In this document: positions 24,420-32,779 of the stretch, one piece after another
Layout of the letters: every line of letters begins with the position of its first letter
How positions within the stretch are numbered: the first letter of the stretch is position 1
Assembly: GCF_009856865.1 (NCBI RefSeq)
Contig: NZ_WVUD01000005.1
Coordinates: forward strand, 62,001-126,000
Length of the DNA stretch: 64,000 nucleotides
Origin: Solidesulfovibrio aerotolerans
GTDB taxonomy: Bacteria > Desulfobacterota > Desulfovibrionia > Desulfovibrionales > Desulfovibrionaceae
Reading direction: 5' to 3'
The notes under the pieces: model-generated
The model's database searches: none
Told to the model about the DNA's origin: nothing
Seen by the model: only the letters and a program-made list of their open reading frames with translations
Position numbers and translations under genes: made by a program

Positions 24420-25896
24420 TCGCCCCGGCCTGGGCCACGTTTATGGAATCGAGCGGCCGGGCCTGGGGGATGCGCAACAGCGCCTGACAGCGCTTTTGTA
24501 CACCGGCCCGGATGCCCTCGTCCTCGCTGCCAAGCACCAGGATGATCGGGAAAGTCGGGACGGTCGTATAGACGTTGTGGGCCTGGGCATCGCCAGCCGC
24601 GCCCAGGATGGTGAACCCGGCCGCAGCGGCCTCGTCCAAGGCCCGGGACAGGTTGGACACCTTGGCCACGGGCAGACGGGCCAACGTGCCGGCCGACGCC
24701 TTGGCCGCGCCCGGTCCCAGACGCGCCCCTTCGTGCTTGGGCACAATGAGGCCGCCGCCGCCGAGGGCAAACAGGGTGCGGGCCAGGGTGCCGACATTGC
24801 CGGGGTCCTGCACCCGGTCCAGGGCCAGGGACACCTGCAGCGGTGCCGCCTTGGTGGCGGCCAGCACATCTTCCAGGCTGGCCATCTCGCCAGCGGCCAG
24901 ACGGGCCAGGAAACCCTGATGGTTGCCGGGATAGAGGCGGTCCATGTCGCCGGCGGGCATAAACCGGTAGCGCACGCCGGCAGCGGTACAGGCGGTGACA
25001 ATGGCGTCCACGTCCGCGCCGCGAAGGCCCTGGCGCAAAATCACATCATCCACGCTCTTCGGGCTTTGCTCGATGATTTCGCGCACGGGCTTGCGGCCCG
25101 GCAGGATATCTTCGGGCAACGCCACGGCCTCGGCGCGGCTCTGCATCGGACGCTGCTCGGCCTCGCCACCAGGGCGTTCACCATACCGGCGGCCGGCGTC
25201 GTAGCGCTGCTGGCGGTCGCTTTCGGGCTTGCCTTGGGAACCGTCGCGCCGGTCGGACTGACGCTCGGGCCGTTGATCGCCGGTGCGCTCGCGGGAATCC
25301 CCCTGCGGGCCGCCGGAGCGGGCCGGACGCTGGTCGCTGTCATAGCGAGGACGCTTCTGGTCGCTGTCGCGCTCACGCGCATCGTTGCGCGCACTACTCG
25401 GACGATCAGAGCGCTGGTCGCTGTCGTAGCGGGGACGCTTCTGGTCGCCGGTGCGCTCGCGGGAATCCCCGCGCGGACCGGTGGAGCGGGCCGGACGCTG
25501 GTCGCCGTCACGACGCGGGCGTTTTTGGTCGTCGGTGCGGTCGCGCGAATCACCGCGTGCAGTATTCGGGCGGGCCGGACGCTGGTCGCCGTCGCGACGC
25601 GGGCGTTTCTGGTCATCGGTGCGGTCGCGCGAATCGCCGCGTGCACCAGCGGGACGGGCGGGTTTCTGGTCACCGTCGCGCCGGGGGCGGCGATTATCGT
25701 CGCGCTTGCCGGCACCGGGACCGGACGGACGACTGGACGGACGACCGGGACCGGAGGTATGGCGTTTCTCGGAGCTGGAACCGGACGTCGTGCGTTTATC
25801 GGAACCGGAGCCTGCGCGGCTGTCGTCGCGCTGTTGGGAAGGGCCGTCAGACCGGCGCTTGGGAGCTGGCCGGCTATTGCGTTCATTTTTGGTCAT
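24376..25896 (-). CDS. rlmB: TrmH/RlmB-type 2'-O-ribose RNA methyltransferase with repetitive basic N-terminus
   Basis: 506 residues, about twice the usual ~250 of RlmB. Residues ~255-506 form an RlmB-like core: a substrate-binding start (LPGRKPVREIIEQSPKSVDD), then SPOUT motif 1 LDRVQDPGNVGTLARTLFALG, motif 2 IILVLGSEDEGI and motif 3 DSINVAQAGAIIL. These make the knotted SAM site that methylates a guanosine ribose, in RlmB G2251 of 23S rRNA. Residues 1-~240 are extremely Arg/Asp/Gly/Pro-rich and disordered, with a tandem 28-residue unit between 87 and 198. No promoter is evident; it diverges from mltD. Confidence 0.85.
   Translation of the reverse strand: MTKNERNSRPAPKRRSDGPSQQRDDSRAGSGSDKRTTSGSSSEKRHTSGPGRPSSRPSGPGAGKRDDNRRPRRDGDQKPARPAGARGDSRDRTDDQKRPRRDGDQRPARPNTARGDSRDRTDDQKRPRRDGDQRPARSTGPRGDSRERTGDQKRPRYDSDQRSDRPSSARNDARERDSDQKRPRYDSDQRPARSGGPQGDSRERTGDQRPERQSDRRDGSQGKPESDRQQRYDAGRRYGERPGGEAEQRPMQSRAEAVALPEDILPGRKPVREIIEQSPKSVDDVILRQGLRGADVDAIVTACTAAGVRYRFMPAGDMDRLYPGNHQGFLARLAAGEMASLEDVLAATKAAPLQVSLALDRVQDPGNVGTLARTLFALGGGGLIVPKHEGARLGPGAAKASAGTLARLPVAKVSNLSRALDEAAAAGFTILGAAGDAQAHNVYTTVPTFPIILVLGSEDEGIRAGVQKRCQALLRIPQARPLDSINVAQAGAIILGRLASLLDQGS
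25303..25638. repeat. 84-bp in-frame tandem repeat in the rlmB tail
   Basis: Four full 28-codon units (residues 87-114, 115-142, 143-170, 171-198), with partial units on both sides (out to about 25240 and 25707). Each unit has the plan GDSRxRTxDQKRPRxDxDQR followed by PAR and a variable GAR/GPR end. It is typical of recombination-driven expansion of a disordered RNA-binding tail. Confidence 0.85.
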
Positions 25897-25980
25897 GCCT
25901 TAAAATGACCCAAACCAGCCAGGACCACAAGCTTTTTTCCTTGCGTTTTCGTCAAGATTCGACTAAACAGTATGGAATTA

Positions 25981-26001
25981 TTAATAGATTAAGTCTATTA
26001 A
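25981..26001. promoter_or_regulatory. AT-rich dyad, candidate operator
   Basis: Perfect inverted repeat TTAATAGA (25981-25988), 5-nt spacer TTAAG, TCTATTAA (25994-26001), in the divergent region between rlmB and mltD. It is the only strongly AT-rich dyad here and lies 69 nt upstream of the mltD start. It could be a repressor site for either gene; no regulator is known. Confidence 0.4.
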
Positions 26002-26070
26002 GACACTTTCGACAGACTTCAGGGACGGCGAAACCGCCCCCCGGTCTTTTTTCCTTTTGGAGTAAGGTGC

Positions 26071-28233
26071 ATGGGCCGATCTCTCCTCTACGTCCTTCTT
26101 CCCGCCTTCCTGCTGCTGGCCGGGTGTTCCGGCAAGCAATACGACAAATCCAACGCTGACATGAAAGCCAACCTGGAGCCGGAACTCTGGAATACCTCAC
26201 AGATTCTTGACAATCTCCAGCGCGGCCGGCCGCTGACCGAACAGGAGAAAAAGGCGCTCGCCTCGCGCGGTGCCATCCAGTTCGATCTCGATGTCAAAGA
26301 AAATGAAGAAGTGCAGGTGTTTCTCCAGTACTTCTCCATCGACAAACGCGGCTCCATGGACACCTGGCTGCGCCGGGCCGAACCCCATCTGCCCTATGTG
26401 CGGGCCGTGCTGGCCAGCTACAACCTGCCGCCGGACCTGATCGCCCTGCCGTTTATCGAATCCGGCTACAACACCATGGCCTATTCGCCCGTGGGCGCGG
26501 GCGGCATGTGGCAGTTTATGCCCTACACCGGCCGCCGCTTTGGCCTCACCGTTGACTGGTGGGTGGACGAACGCCGCGATCCCTACAAATCCACCGTGGC
26601 CGCCGCCAAATACTTAACCAAGCTCTACCAGATGTTTGGCGACTGGAATCTGGCCCTGGCCGCCTACAACGCCGGCGAAGGCAAGATATCCCGGGTCATG
26701 GCCGCCAGCGGCCAGTGCGACTTCTTCGACATCGCCAAAGACCCCAAGCTGCTCAAGGAAGAAACCCGCCACTACGTGCCAAAATTCCTGGCTGTGCTCA
26801 AAATCTTTCAGAATCTCGACTCCCTGGGCTTTAAAAAGGTCAACTGGCAGGCCGGCCCCAATCTCAAGGAAGTACCGGCCCCGGGCGGCACCGATCTGGC
26901 CGCCCTGGCCCAGGCCTGCTCCATGCCCTGGGAGCAGTTTCGCGAATACAACCCGGGTTTTCGCCGGCAGGTCAGCCCGCCGGACATGACCGTCAACGTC
27001 TACGTGCCCGTGGCCAAGGAACAGGTCGCCCTGGCCTTTCTTAAAAATCCCGAGAACTCCCAGCCGACCGGGGGGCAAGTCTACACTGCCCAGGCCGGGG
27101 AAACCTGGTGGAATATCGCGCGCAAATCCGGCATGCCCGTGGCTGAATTGCGCCAGTTAAACGCCGGGTTGCCCGAAACCCTGCCGCCCGGACAGGCCGT
27201 TCGCATCGCGCTGAGCGCCTCGGGTGCCGACAACGCGAATCTGGCCGAAGGCCCCGATGCCTGCGTCCCCAAACCCCTGGCCGCTTCCGGCAAACCCCAG
27301 CGCCACCACGTCAGCAAGGGCGACACCGTCCCCGGCATTGCCCGCAAATACGGCGTGTCCACCCAGGATCTGCTGGCCGCCAACAAGATGAAACGCGCCG
27401 GCCGCCTGACCCTTGGCTCCTGGCTCAACATCCCCGGTTCCCAACCGGCCGCACCAGCCCAACCGACTCTCGCCGCAAAGCCCAACGCCGTCCCCGTCCC
27501 GGGCGAGGCCGGCAAGACACACACCGTGGCCAGGGGCGAATCTGTCGGCTCCATCGCCGCCAAGTACGACGTGACGACACAGGAACTCATGGCCGCCAAC
27601 GGCCTGCGCTCGCCCAAGGAACTGCTCGCCGGCAAACGGCTGGCCATTCCGGGCAAACCCGGCCAGAAAACGCCCGAAAGGGCCGCCCCGGAACCGGTCC
27701 AGATCGCCTCGGCCGGCTCCTACGTCGTGAAGCCCGGTGACACGGCCCACGCCATCGCCCGCACCCAGGGGGTCGATCCCAAACAGCTCGCCGCCGCCAA
27801 CCCCGGCCGCCTGGACAAGTTGCGCCCCGGCGACCGGCTCACCCTGCCGGCCTCGGCCAAAGCCCCGGCCCAGGTCGCAGCCGCCCCGGCCAACCGCGAG
27901 CCGGCCAAAAACGATACCCCGGCCAAACCCATCGCCGCGCCCCAGTCGCCGGCCGCCAAGACCGTTGCCCAGGCACCGATAGTCCCGGCCGCCAAGGCGT
28001 TTGCCCAGGCCTCCAGCCAGCCGGCCCCGGCCGCCAAACAGCCCGCCGCACCCCAGGCCCAGGCGAGCAAAGCCGCTGGCAAGTCCGTCAATTACAAGGT
28101 CGGACCCGGTGATACGTTGTGGGGCATCGCCAAAAAATTCAACGTCGATCCGTCGTCGCTCATGGCCTGGAACAACATCAAAAGCAGCAACGCCCTGCAA
28201 ACCGGCTCCCAGTTGACCATCCATAGTCAATAA
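26071..28233 (+). CDS. mltD: Membrane-bound lytic murein transglycosylase D with five LysM domains
   Basis: 720 residues. The lipoprotein signal ends in FLLLAGC (Cys about 17), anchoring it to the outer membrane. The SLT catalytic domain (~105-240) has the catalytic E130 in ALPFIESGYNTMAYSPVGAG, then GMWQFMPYTGRRFGL and the AAYNAGEGK motif. It cleaves the MurNAc-GlcNAc bond, releasing 1,6-anhydro-muropeptides. Five LysM peptidoglycan-binding modules follow at roughly 340-385, 410-455, 490-535, 550-592 and 672-718 (for example YKVGPGDTLWGIAKKFNVDP); an Ala/Pro-rich spacer of ~80 residues separates the last two. Two or three LysM is usual for MltD. GGAG and AAGG lie upstream of the ATG. Confidence 0.94.
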   Translation: MGRSLLYVLLPAFLLLAGCSGKQYDKSNADMKANLEPELWNTSQILDNLQRGRPLTEQEKKALASRGAIQFDLDVKENEEVQVFLQYFSIDKRGSMDTWLRRAEPHLPYVRAVLASYNLPPDLIALPFIESGYNTMAYSPVGAGGMWQFMPYTGRRFGLTVDWWVDERRDPYKSTVAAAKYLTKLYQMFGDWNLALAAYNAGEGKISRVMAASGQCDFFDIAKDPKLLKEETRHYVPKFLAVLKIFQNLDSLGFKKVNWQAGPNLKEVPAPGGTDLAALAQACSMPWEQFREYNPGFRRQVSPPDMTVNVYVPVAKEQVALAFLKNPENSQPTGGQVYTAQAGETWWNIARKSGMPVAELRQLNAGLPETLPPGQAVRIALSASGADNANLAEGPDACVPKPLAASGKPQRHHVSKGDTVPGIARKYGVSTQDLLAANKMKRAGRLTLGSWLNIPGSQPAAPAQPTLAAKPNAVPVPGEAGKTHTVARGESVGSIAAKYDVTTQELMAANGLRSPKELLAGKRLAIPGKPGQKTPERAAPEPVQIASAGSYVVKPGDTAHAIARTQGVDPKQLAAANPGRLDKLRPGDRLTLPASAKAPAQVAAAPANREPAKNDTPAKPIAAPQSPAAKTVAQAPIVPAAKAFAQASSQPAPAAKQPAAPQAQASKAAGKSVNYKVGPGDTLWGIAKKFNVDPSSLMAWNNIKSSNALQTGSQLTIHSQ

Positions 28234-28266
28234 AAGAGAAGAGTAGATAAGATAAGAGAAGACGAA

Positions 28267-28421
28267 GATGCCTCCGGCGGCCAAAGGGGTGGCCCCTTTG
28301 GAAACCCTCCTGGAAGGCAAGGGGTTAAAGGGGAACGGCATTGTCCCAGCCCCAGTAACCCCCTAAAAAACTTCTCCAAGTGCAGGGGTCCGGGGGGATC
28401 ATCCCGGCCGCCGGAGGCATC
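28267..28421. repeat. Dispersed intergenic repeat, type A (complete copy, 16-bp terminal inverted repeats)
   Basis: The ends are a perfect inverted pair, GATGCCTCCGGCGGCC at 28267-28282 and its complement at 28406-28421, enclosing 123 bp. Inside are CCAAAGGGG/CCCCTTTGG and the block GGGGTCCGGGGGGATCATCC. The same modules recur at 29982-30047, 61562-61600 and 61661-61884. It has no coding capacity. Confidence 0.8.
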
Positions 28422-28449
28422 CGTCTGGAAGGCAACGAGGCGACTTCTG

Positions 28450-28947
28450 CTACAGCCCGGCTTCCTTAAAAATCTCGGTCAAACGACGACGGTTCATGCC
28501 CAGATCGCTGCGCCCCACCCGGGAGGCCGAGCGGGCATGGAGCAGGCCGGCGGCCGGATCGTAGAGAAATTCCATGTCGTCAATGAAGCCAAAGCGGGAC
28601 GAACGGGCCGTGGCCTGGATGTAACGCTCGGTGACCGCCACAACGGCATAGCCGCCCTGGCGCAACACCGCTTCCAGGGCCGGGATGGGATTTGCCACGC
28701 AGGGGCGCGGGGCGATGTAGTGGAGCACGTCGCGTTTCGGGGCCGTGCTCGACACCCAGTTGGGCTTGCTATCACCCGTGCGCAGCGGTCCCCCTGTCGG
28801 CGACACCGAGGCCGGCATTTTGCGGCTCACCATGCCAAGCCAAATGAATAAAACCACGCCGACCACCACCGCCACCAGCAGCACAACCGCCGCAACCTGC
28901 CCCACTGACTCGAAAAACCGCACCAGGGCGCGAAGCGTATCCATCAT
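28450..28947 (-). CDS. DUF1499 membrane protein
   Basis: 165 residues. One N-terminal transmembrane helix (VAAVVLLVAVVVGVVLFIWL, ~18-38) is followed by a DUF1499 domain: KPNWVSSTAP, FGFIDDMEFLYDP and the C-terminal signature RSASRVGRSDLGMNRRRL. The family's function is unknown; members are often near envelope or electron-transfer genes. The ATG overlaps the aroE stop in the form ATGA, so it is translationally coupled to aroE on the minus strand. A type A repeat lies just past its stop. Confidence 0.85.
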   Translation of the reverse strand: MMDTLRALVRFFESVGQVAAVVLLVAVVVGVVLFIWLGMVSRKMPASVSPTGGPLRTGDSKPNWVSSTAPKRDVLHYIAPRPCVANPIPALEAVLRQGGYAVVAVTERYIQATARSSRFGFIDDMEFLYDPAAGLLHARSASRVGRSDLGMNRRRLTEIFKEAGL

Positions 28948-29789
28948 GTGATGTCGTCCTCTGTCTCCCCGGGGGAGTCGTTGCCGTACAGGGCTTCCAT
29001 GATAAGCGGCCGCAATTCATCATCCGGCAGCGTCAGCCCGGTCCACAGCCGAAACTGCTCCACCGCCTGATACAGAAACATCTCGATGCCCGGCACCACG
29101 CAGGCCCCGGCCGCAACGCCGTCCAGGACCAGCCGGGTGTCGTGGGGATTATAGACCAGATCGTAGACCACGGTCCCGGTCGTCAGAGCCTCGGCCGGAA
29201 ACGGCGAGACACCCTCGAACCGCCCGGCCATGCCTATGGGCGTGGCATTGGCCAGCAAATCGGCTCCGTAGCCGCCCCGGTCGTCCCAGGGCACGGCGGC
29301 CACACCAAATTCCGTGGCCAAAGCTTGACCCTTGTCCAGGCTTCGCCCGGTCACCCCGACCTCGGCCACGCCCAGGCGCACCAGCCCGGCAACAACAGCC
29401 CGGGCCGCGCCGCCGGCCCCAAGCACCAGAGCCTTTTTCGGGGCAATACCGCGCACCAGCAGTGGCCGGCTAAACCCTTCGACATCCGTATTATCGGCCC
29501 AAAGCCGGCCATCACGCCAATAGAGCGTGTTGACCGCCCCAACCGAGCGCCCCAGGTCCGTAATCTCGTCCACGTAGGCCATGACCGCCGTCTTGTGCGG
29601 TATGGTAACGCTTAAGCCCTCAATGGGCGTCTCCCGAAACCGGGCCATAAAGGCCGGCAAATCCTCGGGCAACGTCGGCCAGGGCCGGTATCTGGCGTCC
29701 AGGTCAAAACGCGAAAACCCCCAGTTGTGCACCAGGGGGCTTAACGTATGGCCCAACGGATGGCCAATAATCCCAAATTGCCGTTGCAT
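28944..29789 (-). CDS. aroE: Shikimate dehydrogenase
   Basis: 281 residues, normal length. It reduces 3-dehydroshikimate to shikimate with NADPH in aromatic amino-acid synthesis. The substrate site is GHTLSPLVHNW (~14-24), the catalytic lysine is in VTIPHKT, the aspartate is in NTDVEGF, and the Rossmann glycine motif is VLGAGGAARAV. ATG 29789 is chosen because MQRQFGIIGHPLGH is the family start and AAGGA lies 10 nt upstream. The frame stays open further upstream, but there it only translates a type B repeat. It is coupled to the DUF1499 gene. Confidence 0.95.
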   Translation of the reverse strand: MQRQFGIIGHPLGHTLSPLVHNWGFSRFDLDARYRPWPTLPEDLPAFMARFRETPIEGLSVTIPHKTAVMAYVDEITDLGRSVGAVNTLYWRDGRLWADNTDVEGFSRPLLVRGIAPKKALVLGAGGAARAVVAGLVRLGVAEVGVTGRSLDKGQALATEFGVAAVPWDDRGGYGADLLANATPIGMAGRFEGVSPFPAEALTTGTVVYDLVYNPHDTRLVLDGVAAGACVVPGIEMFLYQAVEQFRLWTGLTLPDDELRPLIMEALYGNDSPGETEDDIT

Positions 29790-29827
29790 GGCGAGCACGT
29801 CCTTGGGGGGGAGTGAGAGGCGAAGAC

Positions 29828-29908
29828 GTGGGGGAGGGAACCCCTTTTTGGGAAAAAGGGGTTCCCTCCCCCACACCCCCTCCTTCCCCAAAAACTTTTA
29901 AAGGGGGG
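29828..29908. repeat. Dispersed intergenic repeat, type B (copy 2)
   Basis: A 22-bp perfect inverted repeat (29828-29849 with 29853-29874, loop GGG) is followed by TTCCCCAAAAACTTTT and six G, as in copy 1 at 23196. The outer stem bases differ from copy 1 but still pair, which suggests selection or replacement at the level of the hairpin. Confidence 0.8.
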
Positions 29909-29981
29909 ATGGGCAATACCGACTGTCTCGCCAAGGCGGACAATCACCGAAACAACGACCGCAAAACCAAACAGATGGCTT

Positions 29982-30047
29982 ACCCCTCAACTTTTTCCTG
30001 GCAAGGGGGTCCGGGGGGGATTATCCCCCCCGGCCGCCGGAGGCATC
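29982..30047. repeat. Dispersed intergenic repeat, type A (half copy)
   Basis: Carries the right half of the type A element: ACCCCTCAACTTTTTCC, CAAGGGGGTCCGGGGGGG, ATTAT, seven C and the end GGCCGCCGGAGGCATC (30032-30047). The left inverted end is missing, and a type B copy lies immediately upstream. Between 29790 and 30076 no gene is seen. Confidence 0.75.
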
Positions 30048-30076
30048 TTACTGTATTCTCTTCCCTTCTCTTCTTT

Positions 30077-30628
30077 CTACGCCTTGCCCACTGCCGCAGC
30101 GCCGGCGCGCAGGGCTTCGGCGTTTTTGGGGATGAGGTGGCTGTAGTGCTTGGCGATGACGTGGCCGAGGCTGTCTTCGACGGCCGAGAGCGGCAGCACG
30201 CCGGTGGCCTCGACGTAGGCACCAAGGGCCACCATGTTGGCCATGCGGGTGTTGCCGAGCGAATCGGCGATTTCGTTGGCGGCCACGGGCACGAGGCGCA
30301 CGCGCGAAGCGTCGGCCAGGGCCGGGTCCACCAGCGAGGAGTTGACGACCAGCACGCCGCCGTCGATGAGTTGCGGCTGGAACTTGTCCAGGGACGGGCG
30401 GTTCATGATGATAAGGCTTTTGGGGCTGCGGATGATGGGCGAGCCGATGGCGTCGTCGGAGACGACGACGGTGCAGTTGGCGGTGCCGCCGCGCATTTCC
30501 GGCCCGTAGACCGGGATATAGGTGACGTTAAGCCCATGTTCCATGCCGGCGTAGGCCAGCAGGTTGCCGATGAGCATGACGCCCTGGCCGCCGAAACCGG
30601 CGATGATAACGTCCTGGTAGAGGCTCAC
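30077..30628 (-). CDS. 2-oxoacid:ferredoxin oxidoreductase, gamma subunit
   Basis: 183 residues of the POR/KOR gamma domain: [20 protein letters not shown] at the N-terminus, then [20 protein letters not shown]. Gamma completes the four-subunit enzyme that oxidatively decarboxylates a 2-oxoacid to its acyl-CoA and reduces ferredoxin. It is the last gene of the minus-strand ferredoxin-alpha-beta-gamma operon; its ATG overlaps the beta stop by 4 nt. The subunit order resembles 2-oxoglutarate (KOR) or branched-chain 2-oxoacid (VOR) enzymes; the substrate cannot be fixed from sequence. Confidence 0.9.
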   Translation of the reverse strand: MSLYQDVIIAGFGGQGVMLIGNLLAYAGMEHGLNVTYIPVYGPEMRGGTANCTVVVSDDAIGSPIIRSPKSLIIMNRPSLDKFQPQLIDGGVLVVNSSLVDPALADASRVRLVPVAANEIADSLGNTRMANMVALGAYVEATGVLPLSAVEDSLGHVIAKHYSHLIPKNAEALRAGAAAVGKA

Positions 30629-31383
30629 GACTCGTCCTCCTTGGCTGCGTCCTTAAAGACGCCGAGCGGGAATTCGGGAATCATTTCCTTGCCGATGCGT
30701 TCGTTGGACGCAACAGACGAGAGCTTCCAGTTGGTGGGGCAGGTGGCCAGGATCTCGACGAAACCGAAGCCTTCATCGTTTATCTGGGTTGCAAAGGCCC
30801 GGCGGATGGCCCGTTTGGTCTGGGCCATGTTTTTCATAGTATTGACGGCCGTGCGGGCGCAGTAGGCCACGCCGCCGAGTGTGGCGATGATTTCGGCCAT
30901 GTGCATGGGACCGCCTTCGCGTTCCAGGCAGCGCCCGCCGGGGCAGGTGGTGGTCTTTTGGCCGATCATGGTGGTGGGGGCCATCTGGCCGCCGGTCATG
31001 CCGTAGACGGTGTTGTTCACGAAGATGACCGAGATGCGTTCGCCCCGATTGGCGGCGTGCATGATTTCGGCCAGGCCAATGGAGGCCAGATCGCCGTCGC
31101 CCTGGTAGGCAAAGACAAAGGCGTCCTTGCGGGCGCGTTTGACGCCGGTGGCCACGGCCGGGGCGCGGCCGTGGGGGGCCTCGACGGTATCAACGAGAAT
31201 GTAGTTGTAGAGAAACACCGAGCAGCCAATGGCGCTCACAGCAATGGTTTTCTCCACCACGCCGAACTCTTCCAGGCATTCGGCCACGATGCGATGCACC
31301 ACGCCGTGCTGGCAGCCGGGGCAGTAGTGGGTGGGCACGTCGGCCAGCACGTCCGGCCGTTTAAAAACGAGTTGTTCCTGCAT
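30625..31383 (-). CDS. 2-oxoacid:ferredoxin oxidoreductase, beta (TPP-binding) subunit
   Basis: 252 residues. It binds thiamine pyrophosphate and an Fe-S cluster: THYCPGCQHGVVHR supplies clustered cysteines, AIGCSVF a further one, and GDGDLASIGLAEIMHA, with VIFVNNTVYGMTGGQMAPTT, is the Mg-TPP motif. This is the KorB/VorC type rather than the longer pyruvate PorB. It starts 1 nt after the alpha stop and overlaps gamma by 4 nt, so the subunits are made together. It acts in the cytoplasm. Confidence 0.92.
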   Translation of the reverse strand: MQEQLVFKRPDVLADVPTHYCPGCQHGVVHRIVAECLEEFGVVEKTIAVSAIGCSVFLYNYILVDTVEAPHGRAPAVATGVKRARKDAFVFAYQGDGDLASIGLAEIMHAANRGERISVIFVNNTVYGMTGGQMAPTTMIGQKTTTCPGGRCLEREGGPMHMAEIIATLGGVAYCARTAVNTMKNMAQTKRAIRRAFATQINDEGFGFVEILATCPTNWKLSSVASNERIGKEMIPEFPLGVFKDAAKEDES

Positions 31384-31384
31384 G

Positions 31385-32449
31385 TCAGGCCCCCTTCACG
31401 GCGGCGCGGATGGGCGCGTCGAAGTCTTCGGGTGTGGGCATGTTGCCGGGGAGAAAGCCGAAGAAGTCCGAATCGGTCAGGCCGCGCACGGCCAGACGCA
31501 CATCATCGACCATCTGGCCGAGGTTGTGCTCGATGGTGAGAAACCGCTTGCCCTGCCCGGCCAGGGCGCGCAGCTCGGCCTCGGGGAAGGGAAAGAGCGT
31601 AATGGGGCGGAAAAGCCCGACCTTAAAGCCCTGGGCCCGCAGCGAGCGCACCGTGGACTTGGCGATACGGCCGATGGAGCCAAAGGCCACCACGATCAGT
31701 TCGGCGTCAGCGGTTTCGAAGGCTTCGTAGCGCACTTCGGCCTGCATGGACCGGTATTTTTGCTGCAGATGCAGATTCTGGCCGGCCAGGGCGCCGTCGT
31801 CGAGAAAAAGCGATTTGAGGATGCGCGGAGCGCGCTCGCCGCGACCGGTCAGTTTCCAGTCGGCCCCGGCTTCGGGGTCAAGGGGCAGGGCCGGGCGCGG
31901 GGTCACCGGCTCTTTCATCTGGCCGACGATGGCGTCGCCAAGAAGGAGGACGGGGTTGCGGTATTTAAAAGCCAGATCAAAGGCTTCAAAAGTCAGATCG
32001 TAGCATTCCTGGCAGGAGGCCGGGGCCAGGACCAGGGTGCGGTAATCGCCGTGGCCGCCGCCCTTGACGGACTGGTAGTAGTCGCCCTGGGAGGAACCGA
32101 TATCGCCAAGGCCCGGGCCGCCCCGGTTCATGTTGACGATAACGCCCGGCAATTCCGAGCCGGCCATGTAGGAAATGGCTTCCTGCATGAGCGACACACC
32201 GGGGCTGGACGAGGTGGTCATGGCCCGCACGCCGCAGGCGGCAGCGCCGAGCAGCATATTGGCCGAGGCCACTTCGGATTCGGCCTGGACAAATTCGCCG
32301 CCAGCGGCGGGCATGGCCGAGGACAGCATTTCCGGGATGTCGTTTTGGGGGGTTATGGGATAGCCGAAGTAGCAACGGCAGCCGGCGTCCAGAGCGCCTT
32401 GGGCAATGGCTTCATTGCCCTTTATAAAGATGCGTTTGGCCGACATCAC
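31385..32449 (-). CDS. 2-oxoacid:ferredoxin oxidoreductase, alpha subunit
   Basis: 354 residues of the POR_N plus POR_II domains. The N-terminus has KGNEAIAQGALDAGCRCYFGYPITPQ, the classic GYPITP motif that contributes to the TPP/substrate pocket, then TTSSSPGVSLMQEAISYMAG. Length and motifs fit KorA/VorB. Its ATG overlaps the upstream ferredoxin stop in ATGA form. Together with the other three genes it gives a complete enzyme for low-potential electron supply or for reductive carboxylation in anabolism. Confidence 0.92.
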   Translation of the reverse strand: MMSAKRIFIKGNEAIAQGALDAGCRCYFGYPITPQNDIPEMLSSAMPAAGGEFVQAESEVASANMLLGAAACGVRAMTTSSSPGVSLMQEAISYMAGSELPGVIVNMNRGGPGLGDIGSSQGDYYQSVKGGGHGDYRTLVLAPASCQECYDLTFEAFDLAFKYRNPVLLLGDAIVGQMKEPVTPRPALPLDPEAGADWKLTGRGERAPRILKSLFLDDGALAGQNLHLQQKYRSMQAEVRYEAFETADAELIVVAFGSIGRIAKSTVRSLRAQGFKVGLFRPITLFPFPEAELRALAGQGKRFLTIEHNLGQMVDDVRLAVRGLTDSDFFGFLPGNMPTPEDFDAPIRAAVKGA

Positions 32450-32685
32450 TCATTCTCCTTGGCTTTGCTTTTGGCCGTGCGCCAGACCGTGATGGCCACA
32501 TCCGGGCACATCTGGGCGCAGGAGGCGCAGCCCGTGCATTTGTCCATGTCGGTTTCGGGCAGTTCGGCCACTTTGTAGCCTTTGGCGTTAAACCGCGTTG
32601 AAGCCACGACAATGGACTTGGGGCAGGCCTCGACGCAAAGCAGGCAGCCCTTGCAGCGCTGCTCGTCGATGACAATCCGCGACAT
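32446..32685 (-). CDS. 2x[4Fe-4S] ferredoxin, delta subunit of the 2-oxoacid oxidoreductase
   Basis: 79 residues with two [4Fe-4S] motifs, CKGCLLCVEACP and CTGCASCAQMCP. It passes electrons from the TPP subunit to free ferredoxin. ATG 32685 is used because AAGGAG stands 8 nt upstream and MSRIVIDEQRCKGC is the family start; the longer open frame runs antisense into queA and is not real. First gene of the operon, overlapping alpha by 4 nt. Confidence 0.92.
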   Translation of the reverse strand: MSRIVIDEQRCKGCLLCVEACPKSIVVASTRFNAKGYKVAELPETDMDKCTGCASCAQMCPDVAITVWRTAKSKAKENE

Positions 32686-32779
32686 CTGTTTCTCCTTGGG
32701 GGCAGGGGATCGGCGCGACTCCTCCCATGGAGCGCGGCCCAGGCCCAAATAGGCAAGGCGGTGGGGAGACGCCGGCCGG

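Noticed and set aside
24115-25908. 597-residue plus-strand frame opposite rlmB
   Set aside because: It is the complement of the Arg-rich repeats, which avoid stops on the other strand. It lacks a family signature, while the minus frame has SPOUT motifs.
29790-29891. N-terminal extension of aroE
   Set aside because: The extra 34 codons only translate a type B repeat; the family N-terminus and a Shine-Dalgarno fit ATG 29789.
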